Assembly: GCA_964217345.1 (NCBI GenBank)
Contig: CAXPJI010000050.1
Span: forward strand, 1-62,966
Direction: 5' to 3'
Length of the DNA stretch: 62,966 nt
From: UBA3478 sp964217345
GTDB taxonomy: Bacteria > Bacteroidota > Bacteroidia > Flavobacteriales > Flavobacteriaceae
The position numbers and the translations under genes are program-made. This document shows positions 24,640 through 33,716 of the stretch, in pieces; the stretch's first letter is position 1; each line of letters begins with the position of its first letter. The notes beneath the pieces are model-generated. The model ran no database searches. It had not been told where the DNA came from and was given only the letters and a program-made list of their open reading frames with translations.

Positions 24640-26910
24640 TTAAGCGTTCTCCTTTTTGATCACGTTAAGGGCAGAACCTTCTACAAACCATCCAATTTGA
24701 GAATCGTTATAGCTGTGATTTACCTTGATTGTATCTGAGCTACCATCTTTATGGTTAATCACCAAAGTAAGTTGCTTACCTGGTGCAAACCCATCAATAT
24801 CAACAAAATCAAAACGGTCGTCTTCTTGGATTAAATCGTAATCAGCCTCATTATCAAAGGTAAGCGCTAGCATACCCTGCTTCTTAAGGTTGGTCTCGTG
24901 AATACGAGCAAAAGACTTTACAAGCACTGCAGCTACTCCAAGGTGACGAGGCTGCATTGCAGCGTGCTCTCTTGAAGAACCTTCACCGTAATTGTGATCT
25001 CCTACTACGATTGAATAGATCCCATTTGCCTTATAATCACGCTGGGTATCAGGAACCGCGCCATAAGCTCCAGTTAATTGATTTTTAACCAGATTCGTTT
25101 GCTGATTGAACGCATTCACCGCACCGATGAGTGTGTTATTTGCAATATTATCTAAATGCCCTCTATAACGTAACCATGGTCCAGCCATAGAAATATGGTC
25201 TGTCGTACATTTCCCGAAGGCTTTGATTAGTAATGGAATGTTCTTTAATCCACTTCGGTTAATCGGGATAAAAGGATCTAATAATTGAAGTCTTTGTGAC
25301 TCTGAAGAAACTTTAACAGAAACTCCGCTACCATCCTCTAATGGCGATACGTAACCTGGATCTTCAACTGCAAAACCTTCTGGAGGTAGTTCGTATCCTA
25401 TTGGCTCATCTAATTTAACTTCTATCCCCTCATCGTTGATTAGAGTATCGGTTATTGGATTGAAATCTAAACGTCCTGCGATAGCAATCGCAGTAACTAA
25501 CTCTGGTGAACCTACAAATGCTAAGGTATTTGGATTACCATCAGCACGCTTAGCAAAGTTTCGGTTAAATGAGTGTACAATCGTATTTCTAGGCGCATCT
25601 GAAGCGTTATCACCATAACGATCCCACATACCAATACATGGACCGCATGCGTTTGCAAAAACGGTAGCACCGATAGCGTTGAATGTATCAATAAATCCAT
25701 CGCGTTCAATCGTATAACGCACTTGCTCTGAACCTGGAGTGATTTTAAAATTCGCCTTAGTGGTTAGTTTCTTTTCGGCAACTTGTTTTGCAAGAGATGC
25801 TGCTCTCGAAATGTCTTCATAAGAAGAGTTCGTACAAGAACCGATTAGACCTACCTCCACTTGTAGTGGCCAGTCATTTGCCTTAGCTACTTCAGACATC
25901 TTTGAAATTGGAGTAGCTAAATCTGGAGTAAATGGCCCATTAAGGTGTGGCTCAAGCGTTGAAAGGTCAATTTCGATTACTTGATCGAAATACTGCTCTG
26001 GATTCGCGTACACTTCAGGGTCAGCAGTCAGGTGCTCTTTAACCTCAAAAGCAGCATCAGCAACGTCTGCACGATTAGTAGCTCTTAAGTAGCGATCCAT
26101 AGACTCATCGTATCCGAAAGTAGAAGTAGTCGCACCTACTTCGGCACCCATATTACAGATGGTTCCTTTACCGGTACAAGACATACTGGTTGCACCCTCT
26201 CCAAAGTATTCAATAATCGCTCCTGTTCCTCCTTTAACGGTTAGGATATCAGCTACCTTAAGAATGACATCCTTAGGCGCTGTCCATCCTGAAAGTTTAC
26301 CGGTTAATTTGATACCAATAAGTTTAGGGAATTTAAGTTCCCATGCCATTCCCGACATGACATCAACAGCATCTGCACCACCTACACCAACTGCAATCAT
26401 TCCTAATCCACCTGCATTTACAGTGTGTGAATCGGTACCGATCATCATTCCTCCTGGGAAGGCGTAGTTTTCAAGTACTACTTGGTGAATAATCCCTGCA
26501 CCTGGCTTCCAGAATCCAATGCCGTATTTGTTTGAAATAGAACCTAAGAAGTCGAATACTTCGTTTGAAGTTTCATTGGCTCTTTTTAAATCCTCACTAG
26601 CTCCTTGTTTTGCTTGTATCAGGTGATCACAATGAACCGTAGTTGGTACAGCAACTTTAGACTTACCCGCATGCATGAATTGAAGTAGTGCCATTTGTGC
26701 CGTAGCATCTTGACAGGCAACACGATCAGGAGTGAAATCTACGTAGTCTACTCCGCGCTTAAAAACAGTCGAAGGAGTACCCTCCCAAAGGTGACTGTAA
26801 AGAATCTTTTCAGAAAGTGTTAATGGTCTACCCGTAAGCTTACGAGCAGCTTCAACACGAGCCCCCATGCGCCCGTAAACCTCCTTGATCATTTCAATAT
26901 CAAATGCCAT
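24640..26910 (-). CDS. acn: Aconitate hydratase
   Basis: This 756-residue 4Fe-4S enzyme interconverts citrate and isocitrate in the TCA cycle. The cluster ligands are visible: GSCTNSSYEDI (first Cys) and NACGPCIGMW (the other two). Substrate residues include the Arg/Ser in GEGSSREHAAMQPRHLG, and the early TVHCDHLIQ and MIGTDSHTVNAGGLGM segments are standard. The sequence resembles the mitochondrial-type aconitase common in Bacteroidota. The crtA-like gene follows after 8 bp; the SurA-type gene lies 55 bp upstream on the same strand. A TATTTTCA near-match to the -7 element precedes it. Confidence 0.97.
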   Translation of the reverse strand: MAFDIEMIKEVYGRMGARVEAARKLTGRPLTLSEKILYSHLWEGTPSTVFKRGVDYVDFTPDRVACQDATAQMALLQFMHAGKSKVAVPTTVHCDHLIQAKQGASEDLKRANETSNEVFDFLGSISNKYGIGFWKPGAGIIHQVVLENYAFPGGMMIGTDSHTVNAGGLGMIAVGVGGADAVDVMSGMAWELKFPKLIGIKLTGKLSGWTAPKDVILKVADILTVKGGTGAIIEYFGEGATSMSCTGKGTICNMGAEVGATTSTFGYDESMDRYLRATNRADVADAAFEVKEHLTADPEVYANPEQYFDQVIEIDLSTLEPHLNGPFTPDLATPISKMSEVAKANDWPLQVEVGLIGSCTNSSYEDISRAASLAKQVAEKKLTTKANFKITPGSEQVRYTIERDGFIDTFNAIGATVFANACGPCIGMWDRYGDNASDAPRNTIVHSFNRNFAKRADGNPNTLAFVGSPELVTAIAIAGRLDFNPITDTLINDEGIEVKLDEPIGYELPPEGFAVEDPGYVSPLEDGSGVSVKVSSESQRLQLLDPFIPINRSGLKNIPLLIKAFGKCTTDHISMAGPWLRYRGHLDNIANNTLIGAVNAFNQQTNLVKNQLTGAYGAVPDTQRDYKANGIYSIVVGDHNYGEGSSREHAAMQPRHLGVAAVLVKSFARIHETNLKKQGMLALTFDNEADYDLIQEDDRFDFVDIDGFAPGKQLTLVINHKDGSSDTIKVNHSYNDSQIGWFVEGSALNVIKKENA

Positions 26911-26965
26911 ATGCAGTGTATTTAATTATCTATTTTTTAGCGTGCGTGAAAATACGAATATTCAC

Positions 26966-28348
26966 TTATTTCTTCAGCCAATTACTAGTAAAATCGCAGT
27001 CTTTTCGAGAGTCGTTAATTTGAACATAGGTTTGTTCAATTTTTTCTGAAATCCACTTTTCTATAAGCTTGCGTTCTTTATCGGCAAGAGCTAATTCTTT
27101 GATCTTCGTGTAATCTCTAGCGAAGTCTGCCATGTGTTCATCATAACGATTAGCAATCTTCATGATTTTAAATTTTGGAGCTCCCCCTCTCGGATCGTCT
27201 TCACGAATAGGCTTTGAAATTTCATTATCTCTTAATCGGGCGACCTGATTATACAAAGTAGGGTCCATATTAGTAAGCTCGAATCGAGCACTGTAATCTT
27301 GAGGATTTCGAAGAATACCCCCATCGTATTTAGTCTCAGTCTCATCTGAGAATTGCAGAGCCGCATCTTCAAAACTCAATCGATCAGCAATAATTTCATT
27401 TCGAATGCTATCGAGCTGAGTCTGTGCCGCAGTGATTTGCTCGTTAGAAATTTCAGGTATAATTAGGATGTGTCTTAAATCTACCTCCTGGCCTCGGATC
27501 TTTTCAACTAAAATAATATGGTAACCAAAATCAGTTTCAAAAGGCTCAGAAATCTCTCCCTCACGAAGTGAAAAAGCTACATCCTTAAATTCCTTAACAA
27601 AAGGGGTTTCCCGTGTCATGCTGTAGGCACCTCCGCTCGACTTCGAACCTGGATCTTGAGAATACAAGATTGCCTTCACACTGAAACTAGAACCATTTTC
27701 AATAACGTCTTGACGAATTTGTTCTAAACGTTGAATGACACGACGCTTTTCCTCTTCAGAAGGTTTAGGTTGTTTCACAATTTGAGCAATCTCTAATTCT
27801 GCACCAAATACCGGACGCTTAGTGATCGGAATATCGTAAAAAAATTGACGAACCTCCTCAGGAGTTACCTCTACATCACCAACAATCTCCATTTTCATTT
27901 TCTCCGCAAGCATTCTAAGCTTATTGATATCGTAGAGCTCATCTTTGAAAGATTGTAAGTCAGGTTGATTGTAAAACTCTAACACTTTTTCTACCGATCC
28001 AATCTGGCTTGCCAATTGTTGAATCTGGCGATCACTTGTTGCATTTACCTCTGTATCTGAAACCAATAAACTATCTTGAACAGCTTGGTGAGCATACAGG
28101 CGGTCTTCCATGAGTTTACCTAATAATTGGCAATCGCTAATTTCACCAGCAGCGGCTCCTTGATTTTCGATATCAACTTTAAGCTTTTCGATGTCAGAGT
28201 CTAATATCACGTAGTCACCTACTACAGCAGTAACTCCGTCAATTTTAACTCTTCGAGTAGATTGGGCATAAGTCGTGAATGAAAAGGCAAGTAGTGCTAA
28301 GAGAAAAAATTTAGCGGAATATTTCAAAGTCTCCTTTACGTAGGGCAT
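26966..28348 (-). CDS. Periplasmic peptidyl-prolyl isomerase, SurA/PpiC type
   Basis: This protein of about 460 residues starts at ATG 28348 with a signal peptide (KFFLLALLAFSFTTYAQS), preferred over the in-frame 28387 that extends into the upstream gene without adding a signal. A SurA-like N-terminal helical domain is followed by two parvulin domains, the first around GGAYSMTRETPFVKEF and DFGYHIILVE, the second around DLRHILI and GGILRNPQDYSARF. SurA-type chaperones escort outer-membrane proteins. It overlaps the preceding lipoprotein gene by 38 bp, so the two are almost certainly one unit. Confidence 0.9.
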   Translation of the reverse strand: MPYVKETLKYSAKFFLLALLAFSFTTYAQSTRRVKIDGVTAVVGDYVILDSDIEKLKVDIENQGAAAGEISDCQLLGKLMEDRLYAHQAVQDSLLVSDTEVNATSDRQIQQLASQIGSVEKVLEFYNQPDLQSFKDELYDINKLRMLAEKMKMEIVGDVEVTPEEVRQFFYDIPITKRPVFGAELEIAQIVKQPKPSEEEKRRVIQRLEQIRQDVIENGSSFSVKAILYSQDPGSKSSGGAYSMTRETPFVKEFKDVAFSLREGEISEPFETDFGYHIILVEKIRGQEVDLRHILIIPEISNEQITAAQTQLDSIRNEIIADRLSFEDAALQFSDETETKYDGGILRNPQDYSARFELTNMDPTLYNQVARLRDNEISKPIREDDPRGGAPKFKIMKIANRYDEHMADFARDYTKIKELALADKERKLIEKWISEKIEQTYVQINDSRKDCDFTSNWLKK

Positions 28349-29180
28349 CTTTAAGTAATTGTTTTTGAATGTTATCAATTCGGTCAAATTGGTCTCTGTT
28401 TTCTAAAATTTGCTGAAGTTCTGACTCCGCAAAAGTAAAAGGGGCAATATCGCCTTTTTTTCTCGTATCTAGTACCTGTCCGTAGTAATATCCGATACTA
28501 TCCTGAAGGCTAAAAAATTGATAAGGCTTTAAATAACTCTTGGCATTCTGATAAGTAAGAGGTCGAATACGCTCAATAATAGACGAACTGCGCACCCAAA
28601 GAGAATCTTTAAGATAAACTTCTGTCAAATAATTATGACTACTTAGAGAATCTATAAATAACCGATCTTCCTCATTATACCTTTTAAAACGCTCTTCAAT
28701 TTCATCAGGCTTGGTGTACGAAGAACTGAGTGCTATGAAGCGCAGTTTAATTAAGTCTTCATCTAATAAAAGACTCGATTTTTCCTTCTCATAAAGCTCC
28801 TGAAGCGCTTCTTCTTGAATCAAAGTGTCTTTGCCAATAGAAGCAACTGTGTTGTAATAAGCTTGCGTATATAATTCGATGCGATAATTTTCAACCATTC
28901 GATCGAGCTCCCATTGATCAGATTCAGAGAGGTAATTCAGCGCATTTTCTAAAGAGAGCCTCTTAGCCGCCCAAGATTCAATAAAATCGTACTCGGCAGA
29001 TACGATAGATATAGAGTCAGCTAGATAAGAAAAATCAGGCAGATCAGATTCGTAAAGTACATAGCGCCCTACTCGGGCAACAGCTTCAGCGTTAGGCTCC
29101 TCAGAAACGATGAGGTCACAGCTACCCAAAAAGAGTAGCAGAAAGGAAGCAATAGTCAGCCTGAGCCTTGTACAAATCAT
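28311..29180 (-). CDS. Lipoprotein resembling the chaperone half of SurA/PpiC proteins
   Basis: This 289-residue protein starts at ATG 29180 (an extra in-frame ATG at 29198 is less likely because the -7 element TAATTTTG covers 29193-29186). The signal ends in a lipobox, LLFLGSCD. The remainder is helical and charged (YVLYESDLPDF, then LQELYEKEKSSLLL and ERFKRYNEEDRLF), like the non-catalytic N-terminal half of SurA-type foldases. No parvulin catalytic signature was seen. Its position directly upstream of and overlapping the two-parvulin gene suggests a partner in outer-membrane protein folding; function is inferred. Confidence 0.75.
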   Translation of the reverse strand: MICTRLRLTIASFLLLFLGSCDLIVSEEPNAEAVARVGRYVLYESDLPDFSYLADSISIVSAEYDFIESWAAKRLSLENALNYLSESDQWELDRMVENYRIELYTQAYYNTVASIGKDTLIQEEALQELYEKEKSSLLLDEDLIKLRFIALSSSYTKPDEIEERFKRYNEEDRLFIDSLSSHNYLTEVYLKDSLWVRSSSIIERIRPLTYQNAKSYLKPYQFFSLQDSIGYYYGQVLDTRKKGDIAPFTFAESELQQILENRDQFDRIDNIQKQLLKDALRKGDFEIFR

Positions 29181-29185
29181 AGGTT

Positions 29186-29215
29186 CAAAATTAAGCATAA
29201 TCGTTGGTATCTTTG
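29186..29215. promoter_or_regulatory. Back-to-back promoter elements giving near-leaderless transcripts
   Basis: On the plus strand TATCTTTG (29208-29215) lies 5 bp before the ATG at 29221. On the minus strand TAATTTTG (29193-29186) lies 5 bp before the ATG at 29180. With Bacteroidota start sites a few bases past the element, both mRNAs would begin at or next to the start codon. Neither has a clear TTTG 19 bp upstream. Confidence 0.55.
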
Positions 29216-29220
29216 ACCCT

Positions 29221-29487
29221 ATGAAATCAAAACAGATTCAGCTTCTTTGGGACTTTAGAGGCCCTACTTCAGAGCCTACTGCAACACACTTTCTAGAGCA
29301 CCTACTCCAATACCTCAAACAACCGAATAATCAAGATATTATTCATACTGATTCTGGCACTAAAGTGACCAATGAATCCTTGTGTTCAGTATACCTTAAC
29401 ACGTCGACTGAAAGTCTAGAAAAATTAAAATCAGATTTGAAACCGCACAGAGGAGTTTATATTGACGAGTCTGCCGGTTCAGCATAA
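29221..29487 (+). CDS. Small conserved-looking soluble protein, function unknown
   Basis: This 88-residue protein begins MKSKQIQLLWDFRGPTSEPT and contains FLEHLLQYLKQ and LKSDLKPHRGVYID. The pattern LLWDFRGP plus a C-terminal PHRG resembles a small protein seen in other Flavobacteriales, as I recall; it has no assigned function. The start is the ATG at 29221 with TATCTTTG just upstream; the longer frame from 29110 runs antisense inside the lipoprotein gene. Its last 31 bp overlap the convergent rimO gene. No signal peptide or membrane segment is present. Confidence 0.65.
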   Translation: MKSKQIQLLWDFRGPTSEPTATHFLEHLLQYLKQPNNQDIIHTDSGTKVTNESLCSVYLNTSTESLEKLKSDLKPHRGVYIDESAGSA

Positions 29488-30770
29488 AGGTCAAAATCTG
29501 CTGCTTCTACAATTTTAAGGGCTACAAAGTCACCAACGCGCAAGTAATGCTTCTTGGCATCTACCAATACCTCATTATCTACCTCAGGTGAGTCAAATTC
29601 GGTTCGAGCAACAAAAAAGCCATCTTCTACTCGATCGACCAAACATCTATAAACTCCACCGACATACCTTTGATTAAGTTCCCAAGAAATCTGTCCTTGA
29701 ATTTCCATGATTTCTGCAGCCCGCTGCTCTTTGATTTCTTCAGGAACATCATCCTCTAACTGATAAGCGTGAGTATTTTCTTCGTGGGAATAAGTAAAGC
29801 ATCCGAGACGCTCAAATCGGGTTTCTTTGACCCAATTTTTCAATACCTCAAAATCTTCTTCGGTCTCACCCGGATACCCCACAATAAGAGTAGTTCGAAT
29901 CGCCATTCCCGGCACAGAGGCTCTAAATTTTTGCAGCAACTCATCCGTTTTTGCTTTAGTTGTACCTCGGCGCATACTTTTAAGTACTGGGTCAGCTATA
30001 TGTTGAAGAGGAATATCAATGTAATTACAAACCTTCGGCTCATTAGCGATAACCTCGAGAACGTCTTCAGGGAATCCTGTTGGGAAAGCATAGTGCAAAC
30101 GAATCCATTCAATACCATCCACTTTCACTAACGCTTTCAAAAGTCTTGCAAGAGCTCTCTCTTTATATAAATCAAGACCATAAAAGGTCAAATCCTGAGC
30201 AATAAGAATCAATTCTTTAACTCCCTTTGCAGCCAAGGCTTCGGCCTCGGTCACTAAATCTTCAATCGGCGTTGATCGGTGCGAGCCCCGCATCAACGGG
30301 ATAGCGCAGAAAGAACACGGACGATCACAACCTTCAGAAATCTTCAAATAAGCGAAGTGTTTAGGAGTACTATTAAGACGCTCCCCTACTAATTCGTGCT
30401 TGTAATCAGCCCCCAAGGTCTTTAAGAGCTCTGGGAGGTTTCGAGTACCAAAATACCGATCAACATCAGGGATTTCTTTCTCTAAATCTTCTTTATAACG
30501 CTCACTTAAACAACCGGTTACATAGACCTTTTCAACAGCTCCTTGGTTTTTTTGATCGACGAAATGAAGAATGGTGTCAATACTTTCCTGTTTGGCATTC
30601 GCAATAAAGCCACAGGTATTGATAACTACAACCTCTCCTTGTCCTTCGTGTACGACCTCTTTACCATTAGCCTTTAGTTGGCCACTAAGCACCTCAGAAT
30701 CGTAAATGTTCTTGCTACACCCAAGGGTAACCACATTGATTTTCTTCGGGCGGATAGATTTTGTTCTCAT
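29457..30770 (-). CDS. rimO: Ribosomal protein S12 methylthiotransferase
   Basis: This 437-residue radical SAM enzyme adds a methylthio group to an Asp of ribosomal protein S12. The N-terminal UPF0004 cluster Cys residues are in LGCSKNIYDSE, VINTCGFI and VTGCLSERY; the radical SAM cluster is EGCDRPCSFCAIP; a TRAM domain closes the protein. RimO, rather than MiaB, is favoured by NIYDSE and the SFCAIPLMRG context. It starts 2 bp after the ftsY stop, so it is likely in the same transcript. The 3' end overlaps the small plus-strand gene by 31 bp. Confidence 0.95.
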   Translation of the reverse strand: MRTKSIRPKKINVVTLGCSKNIYDSEVLSGQLKANGKEVVHEGQGEVVVINTCGFIANAKQESIDTILHFVDQKNQGAVEKVYVTGCLSERYKEDLEKEIPDVDRYFGTRNLPELLKTLGADYKHELVGERLNSTPKHFAYLKISEGCDRPCSFCAIPLMRGSHRSTPIEDLVTEAEALAAKGVKELILIAQDLTFYGLDLYKERALARLLKALVKVDGIEWIRLHYAFPTGFPEDVLEVIANEPKVCNYIDIPLQHIADPVLKSMRRGTTKAKTDELLQKFRASVPGMAIRTTLIVGYPGETEEDFEVLKNWVKETRFERLGCFTYSHEENTHAYQLEDDVPEEIKEQRAAEIMEIQGQISWELNQRYVGGVYRCLVDRVEDGFFVARTEFDSPEVDNEVLVDAKKHYLRVGDFVALKIVEAADFDLYAEPADSSI

Positions 30771-30772
30771 TA

Positions 30773-31723
30773 TTAAACCTCAAAAAAAGTATCTACAAAT
30801 CGTTCAGCGTCAAAAGGTTGGAGATCTTCAATTCCTTCTCCGACCCCAATAAATCGAACCGGTATATTGAATTGATCTGAAATACCTAAAACCACACCCC
30901 CTTTTGCGCTTCCATCTAACTTAGTAACAGCTAGAGAAGTAACTTCTGTTGCTGCGCTGAACTGTTTCGCCTGTTCGAAAGCATTTTGACCCGTAGAACC
31001 ATCAAGTACCAGTAAGACCTCGTGAGGAGCATCTGCTACCACCTTAGACATTACCCGTTTAATCTTCGACAATTCATTCATCAGATTGATCTTATTATGC
31101 AAGCGACCGGCTGTATCTACCAGTAATACATCTATATCAGACGAGACAGCCTTACTAACCGCTTCATAAGCAACTGCCGCAGGGTCTGCGTTAGCAGCAA
31201 GTTTAACAAGGGGCACATGGGCACGTTCTGACCAAACCTCAAGCTGGTCAACAGCAGCTGCTCTAAAGGTGTCAGCGGCTGCGAGCATTACCTTTTTACC
31301 CTCATCAGACCACTTCTTTGCTAGCTTACCAATAGTGGTTGTTTTCCCTACACCATTAACTCCTACAACCATAATAACCGTCAGCTTCTCAGTAGAAGAA
31401 GATCCAAACTCACTAACTTCACTCGATTTAAAAAGGGACTTAATTTCATCCTTTAAAAGAAAATTCAGCTGATCAGTACCTAAATAAGGATCTTTCTGAA
31501 CACGGGCCTCTAATCGGTCGATAATTTTTAGTGTGGTATCCACTCCTACATCAGAGGCAATTAAAACCTCTTCGAGATTATCTAAAACCTCTGCATCAAT
31601 TGTTTTTTTACCAGCGACCGCAGTAGCTACTTTAGAGAAAAACCCTTGCTTGGACTTTTCTAAACCCTTATCGAGCGCTTCCTTATTACCGCTCCCGCTA
31701 AACCATTTATCGAATAATCCCAT
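30773..31723 (-). CDS. ftsY: Signal recognition particle receptor FtsY
   Basis: This 316-residue SRP GTPase docks ribosome-SRP complexes at the inner membrane. A helical N domain (about 1-100) precedes the G domain with VNGVGKTTTIGKLA (P-loop), DTFRAAAVDQLEVW, VDTAGRLHN and TKLDGSAKGG. It lacks the long acidic A domain of the E. coli protein, which is usual in many phyla. rimO follows after 2 bp. Upstream lies a terminator that separates it from the ribosomal-protein genes; its own promoter was not clear. Confidence 0.96.
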   Translation of the reverse strand: MGLFDKWFSGSGNKEALDKGLEKSKQGFFSKVATAVAGKKTIDAEVLDNLEEVLIASDVGVDTTLKIIDRLEARVQKDPYLGTDQLNFLLKDEIKSLFKSSEVSEFGSSSTEKLTVIMVVGVNGVGKTTTIGKLAKKWSDEGKKVMLAAADTFRAAAVDQLEVWSERAHVPLVKLAANADPAAVAYEAVSKAVSSDIDVLLVDTAGRLHNKINLMNELSKIKRVMSKVVADAPHEVLLVLDGSTGQNAFEQAKQFSAATEVTSLAVTKLDGSAKGGVVLGISDQFNIPVRFIGVGEGIEDLQPFDAERFVDTFFEV

Positions 31724-31751
31724 GAGATAAAATTACGAACTGAATGAGTAC

Positions 31752-31776
31752 AAAAAAAGCCGCTTGAAGCGGCTTT
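31752..31776 (-). terminator. Terminator of the rpmB-rpmG-DUF4295 operon
   Basis: On the minus strand AAAGCCGCT pairs with AGCGGCTTT across a three-base loop, followed by a run of seven T. It lies 22 bp after the DUF4295 stop and before ftsY. Confidence 0.85.
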
Positions 31777-31797
31777 AATTCAAATGCTAACGTTCAA

Positions 31798-31950
31798 TTA
31801 CTTAGCGTTTAACCATTCGTTTACAAGCTCAGGAGCCATAACCGATTCAACAAAAGTATAAGCACCAGTCTTAGGTGAGCGAACCATTTTAATCGCTTTA
31901 GTAAGACGCTTTGAACTAGTCTGTAATGATGCTACTGTTTTCTTTGCCAT
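31798..31950 (-). CDS. DUF4295 small protein
   Basis: This 50-residue basic protein, read from the sequence as MAKKTVASLQTSSKRLTKAI and onward to an ending LVNEWLNAK, matches the Bacteroidota-specific DUF4295 family, which always sits behind rpmB and rpmG. Its start codon overlaps the rpmG stop (TAATG), so it is translated with the ribosomal proteins. The constant linkage suggests a ribosome-associated role, but none is proven. No signal or membrane segment is present. Confidence 0.9.
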   Translation of the reverse strand: MAKKTVASLQTSSKRLTKAIKMVRSPKTGAYTFVESVMAPELVNEWLNAK

Positions 31951-32132
31951 TACTTAATCTCTTTATGAACCGTCATCTTTTTAAGAATCGGGTTGAATTT
32001 TTTAATTTCTATACGATCAGGAGTATTCTTCTTGTTCTTAGTCGTAATGTAACGAGAAGTACCAGGCATACCTGATGTCTTATGCTCTGTACACTCTAAA
32101 ATTACTTGAACTCTATTACCTTTCTTTGCCAT
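31950..32132 (-). CDS. rpmG: 50S ribosomal protein L33
   Basis: This 60-residue protein begins MAKKGNRVQVILECTEHKTS and continues RYITTKNKKNTPDRIEIKKF, standard bL33. It has a single Cys (LECTEH) and lacks the paired CxxC zinc motifs, so it appears to be the zinc-independent form. It sits between rpmB (10 bp upstream) and DUF4295 (1-bp overlap) in a conserved Bacteroidota operon. Confidence 0.96.
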   Translation of the reverse strand: MAKKGNRVQVILECTEHKTSGMPGTSRYITTKNKKNTPDRIEIKKFNPILKKMTVHKEIK

Positions 32133-32142
32133 GGCTACTTAA

Positions 32143-32379
32143 TTATTTAATGAAACCTTTAGCCTTTGATTCTTTAAGAACCTCAGTGATTCCCTTTTTA
32201 TCGATAATCTTAACCCCTTTCGATGAAACGTTAAGCGTCACCCAACGGTCTTCACCAGGAACATAGAATCGTTTCTTGCTGATGTTAACATCAAAACGAC
32301 GCTTCGTTTTATTAATCGAGAACGATACATTGTTACCGAACATCACTTTCTTTCCAGTAACTTCACAAATTTTCGCCAT
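32143..32379 (-). CDS. rpmB: 50S ribosomal protein L28
   Basis: This 78-residue protein begins MAKICEVTGKKVMFGNNVSF and contains NKTKRRFDVNISKKRFYV and VTLNVSSKGVKIID, diagnostic for bL28. Only one Cys is present (KICEVTG), so this is not the zinc-binding form. It leads the rpmB-rpmG-DUF4295 operon and has its own promoter in the short gap behind cinA. Confidence 0.97.
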   Translation of the reverse strand: MAKICEVTGKKVMFGNNVSFSINKTKRRFDVNISKKRFYVPGEDRWVTLNVSSKGVKIIDKKGITEVLKESKAKGFIK

Positions 32380-32414
32380 CGTTATTGTTCTTTAAATCCT
32401 ATTTTAAGAGTGTG

Positions 32415-32445
32415 CAAATGTAGGAGTTAAAATAGAAATGAACAA
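32415..32445 (-). promoter_or_regulatory. Promoter of the rpmB operon
   Basis: On the minus strand TTG (32445-32443), 20 bp, then TACATTTG (32422-32415) fit the Bacteroidota consensus. Transcription would begin near 32409, leaving a leader of about 30 nt. Confidence 0.7.
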
Positions 32446-32453
32446 GCAGTACA

Positions 32454-33716
32454 TTATAAATTTAGCAATTCATTGTAAATAAGCTCTAAAGCCTTACTCA
32501 CACTGCGTCCAATCACACGTTCTCTATGGGTTCCCATAGAAAAAAGATGCGCTTCAGTTTTATCCGAAGTTGAGATTGCTAAGTAGATTTGACCTACCTC
32601 AGCTTCAGAATCTCCTTTCGTAGGCCCCGCATTGCCTGTACTGGCGATTGCTAGATCTGCACCTGATTTTAATCTCGCACCTTCGGCCATGGCGCAAGCT
32701 ACCTCAGCACTAACTACGGAATGAGCTTCAATTAAATCCTTTGAAACGCCAAGCACTGAAGATTTCATGGTAGTGGCATAAGTCACATAACCTCCCAAGA
32801 AATAGGCCGATGAGCCAGAAACCGAACTAAGGGTAGATGCAATTCTACCTGAAGTAAAACTCTCTGCAGTTACCACATGAACCCCTTTTTGTCTCGCAAG
32901 TTGCAAAATTCTCGATTCTAGCCCCCCTTCTGACTCTTCACCCTGATAACAATCAGAAAGTCGATCTTTTAACTGCTGGGCAAAAGCATTGACCTTATGT
33001 TCAGCGTCAAAACGCTCGTGCGCTGAAACCTTCGCCGTAATCCTAAGACGCACTCTTCCAAAATTAGGTAAGTAGGCTAAAGAAAAACCTTGAGGCAGGG
33101 AGTCTTCTAGGTCTTCTATTCGCTCTGCGAGCCGGCTCTCACCTACCCCATAAGTGATTAGTGTCTTTTGAATAATCGCCGTACGCCCCGGTAGTTCAAA
33201 AAGCTTCTTCTTCAACTTATTTTCAAATAGACTTTTCATCTCAAAAGGCACCCCCGGCATGAAAGCACTCATTACTCCCTTATGCTCAAATAGCATTCCT
33301 GGAGCCGTCCCGTGATCATTAAATAGAACAGTACAAGACTCAGGCAACTTTGCCTGATTGCGATTATGGGCATTCATTGGCGCCTTGATGTAGTTGGCGA
33401 AGAGATACTCTAGGTGACTATAAACCTCCTGATTAAAGACTAATTCAGTATTGTAAAACTGGCAGAGTGCAGCTTTCGTTACATCATCTCTAGTGGGCCC
33501 TAGGCCTCCGGTAACCAGTACCACATTTACGCGACTATGAGCTAGTTGCAATGCTGAAGTAATATCTTCAACGGTATCACAACAAGTACTAATATGCTTT
33601 ACCGTTATGCCTAATTCGGTAAGTGATTTAGCAAGAAAAGAAGCATTGGTATTAACGACTTGCCCGATAAGAAGCTCGTCTCCAATACTAATTATTTCTG
33701 CAGTTAGGGCTTTCAT
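32454..33716 (-). CDS. cinA: CinA family nicotinamide-nucleotide amidase / competence-damage protein
   Basis: This 420-residue two-domain protein has an N-terminal molybdopterin-binding-like domain (ISIGDELLIGQVVNTNASFL, VTGGLGPTRDDVTKAA, MPGVPFEMKSL) and a C-terminal amidase domain (VTAESFTSGRIASTLSSV, STGNAGPTKGDSEAEVGQIY). CinA proteins hydrolyse NMN or ADP-ribose-type metabolites in pyridine nucleotide recycling; a role in competence is species-specific. Its start overlaps the stop of the FAH-family gene by one base (TAATG). Confidence 0.94.
   Translation of the reverse strand: MKALTAEIISIGDELLIGQVVNTNASFLAKSLTELGITVKHISTCCDTVEDITSALQLAHSRVNVVLVTGGLGPTRDDVTKAALCQFYNTELVFNQEVYSHLEYLFANYIKAPMNAHNRNQAKLPESCTVLFNDHGTAPGMLFEHKGVMSAFMPGVPFEMKSLFENKLKKKLFELPGRTAIIQKTLITYGVGESRLAERIEDLEDSLPQGFSLAYLPNFGRVRLRITAKVSAHERFDAEHKVNAFAQQLKDRLSDCYQGEESEGGLESRILQLARQKGVHVVTAESFTSGRIASTLSSVSGSSAYFLGGYVTYATTMKSSVLGVSKDLIEAHSVVSAEVACAMAEGARLKSGADLAIASTGNAGPTKGDSEAEVGQIYLAISTSDKTEAHLFSMGTHRERVIGRSVSKALELIYNELLNL

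Noticed and set aside
26159..26467. 102-codon frame opposite aconitase
   Set aside because: Pro/Ser/Ile-rich shadow of the aconitase codons; no independent support.
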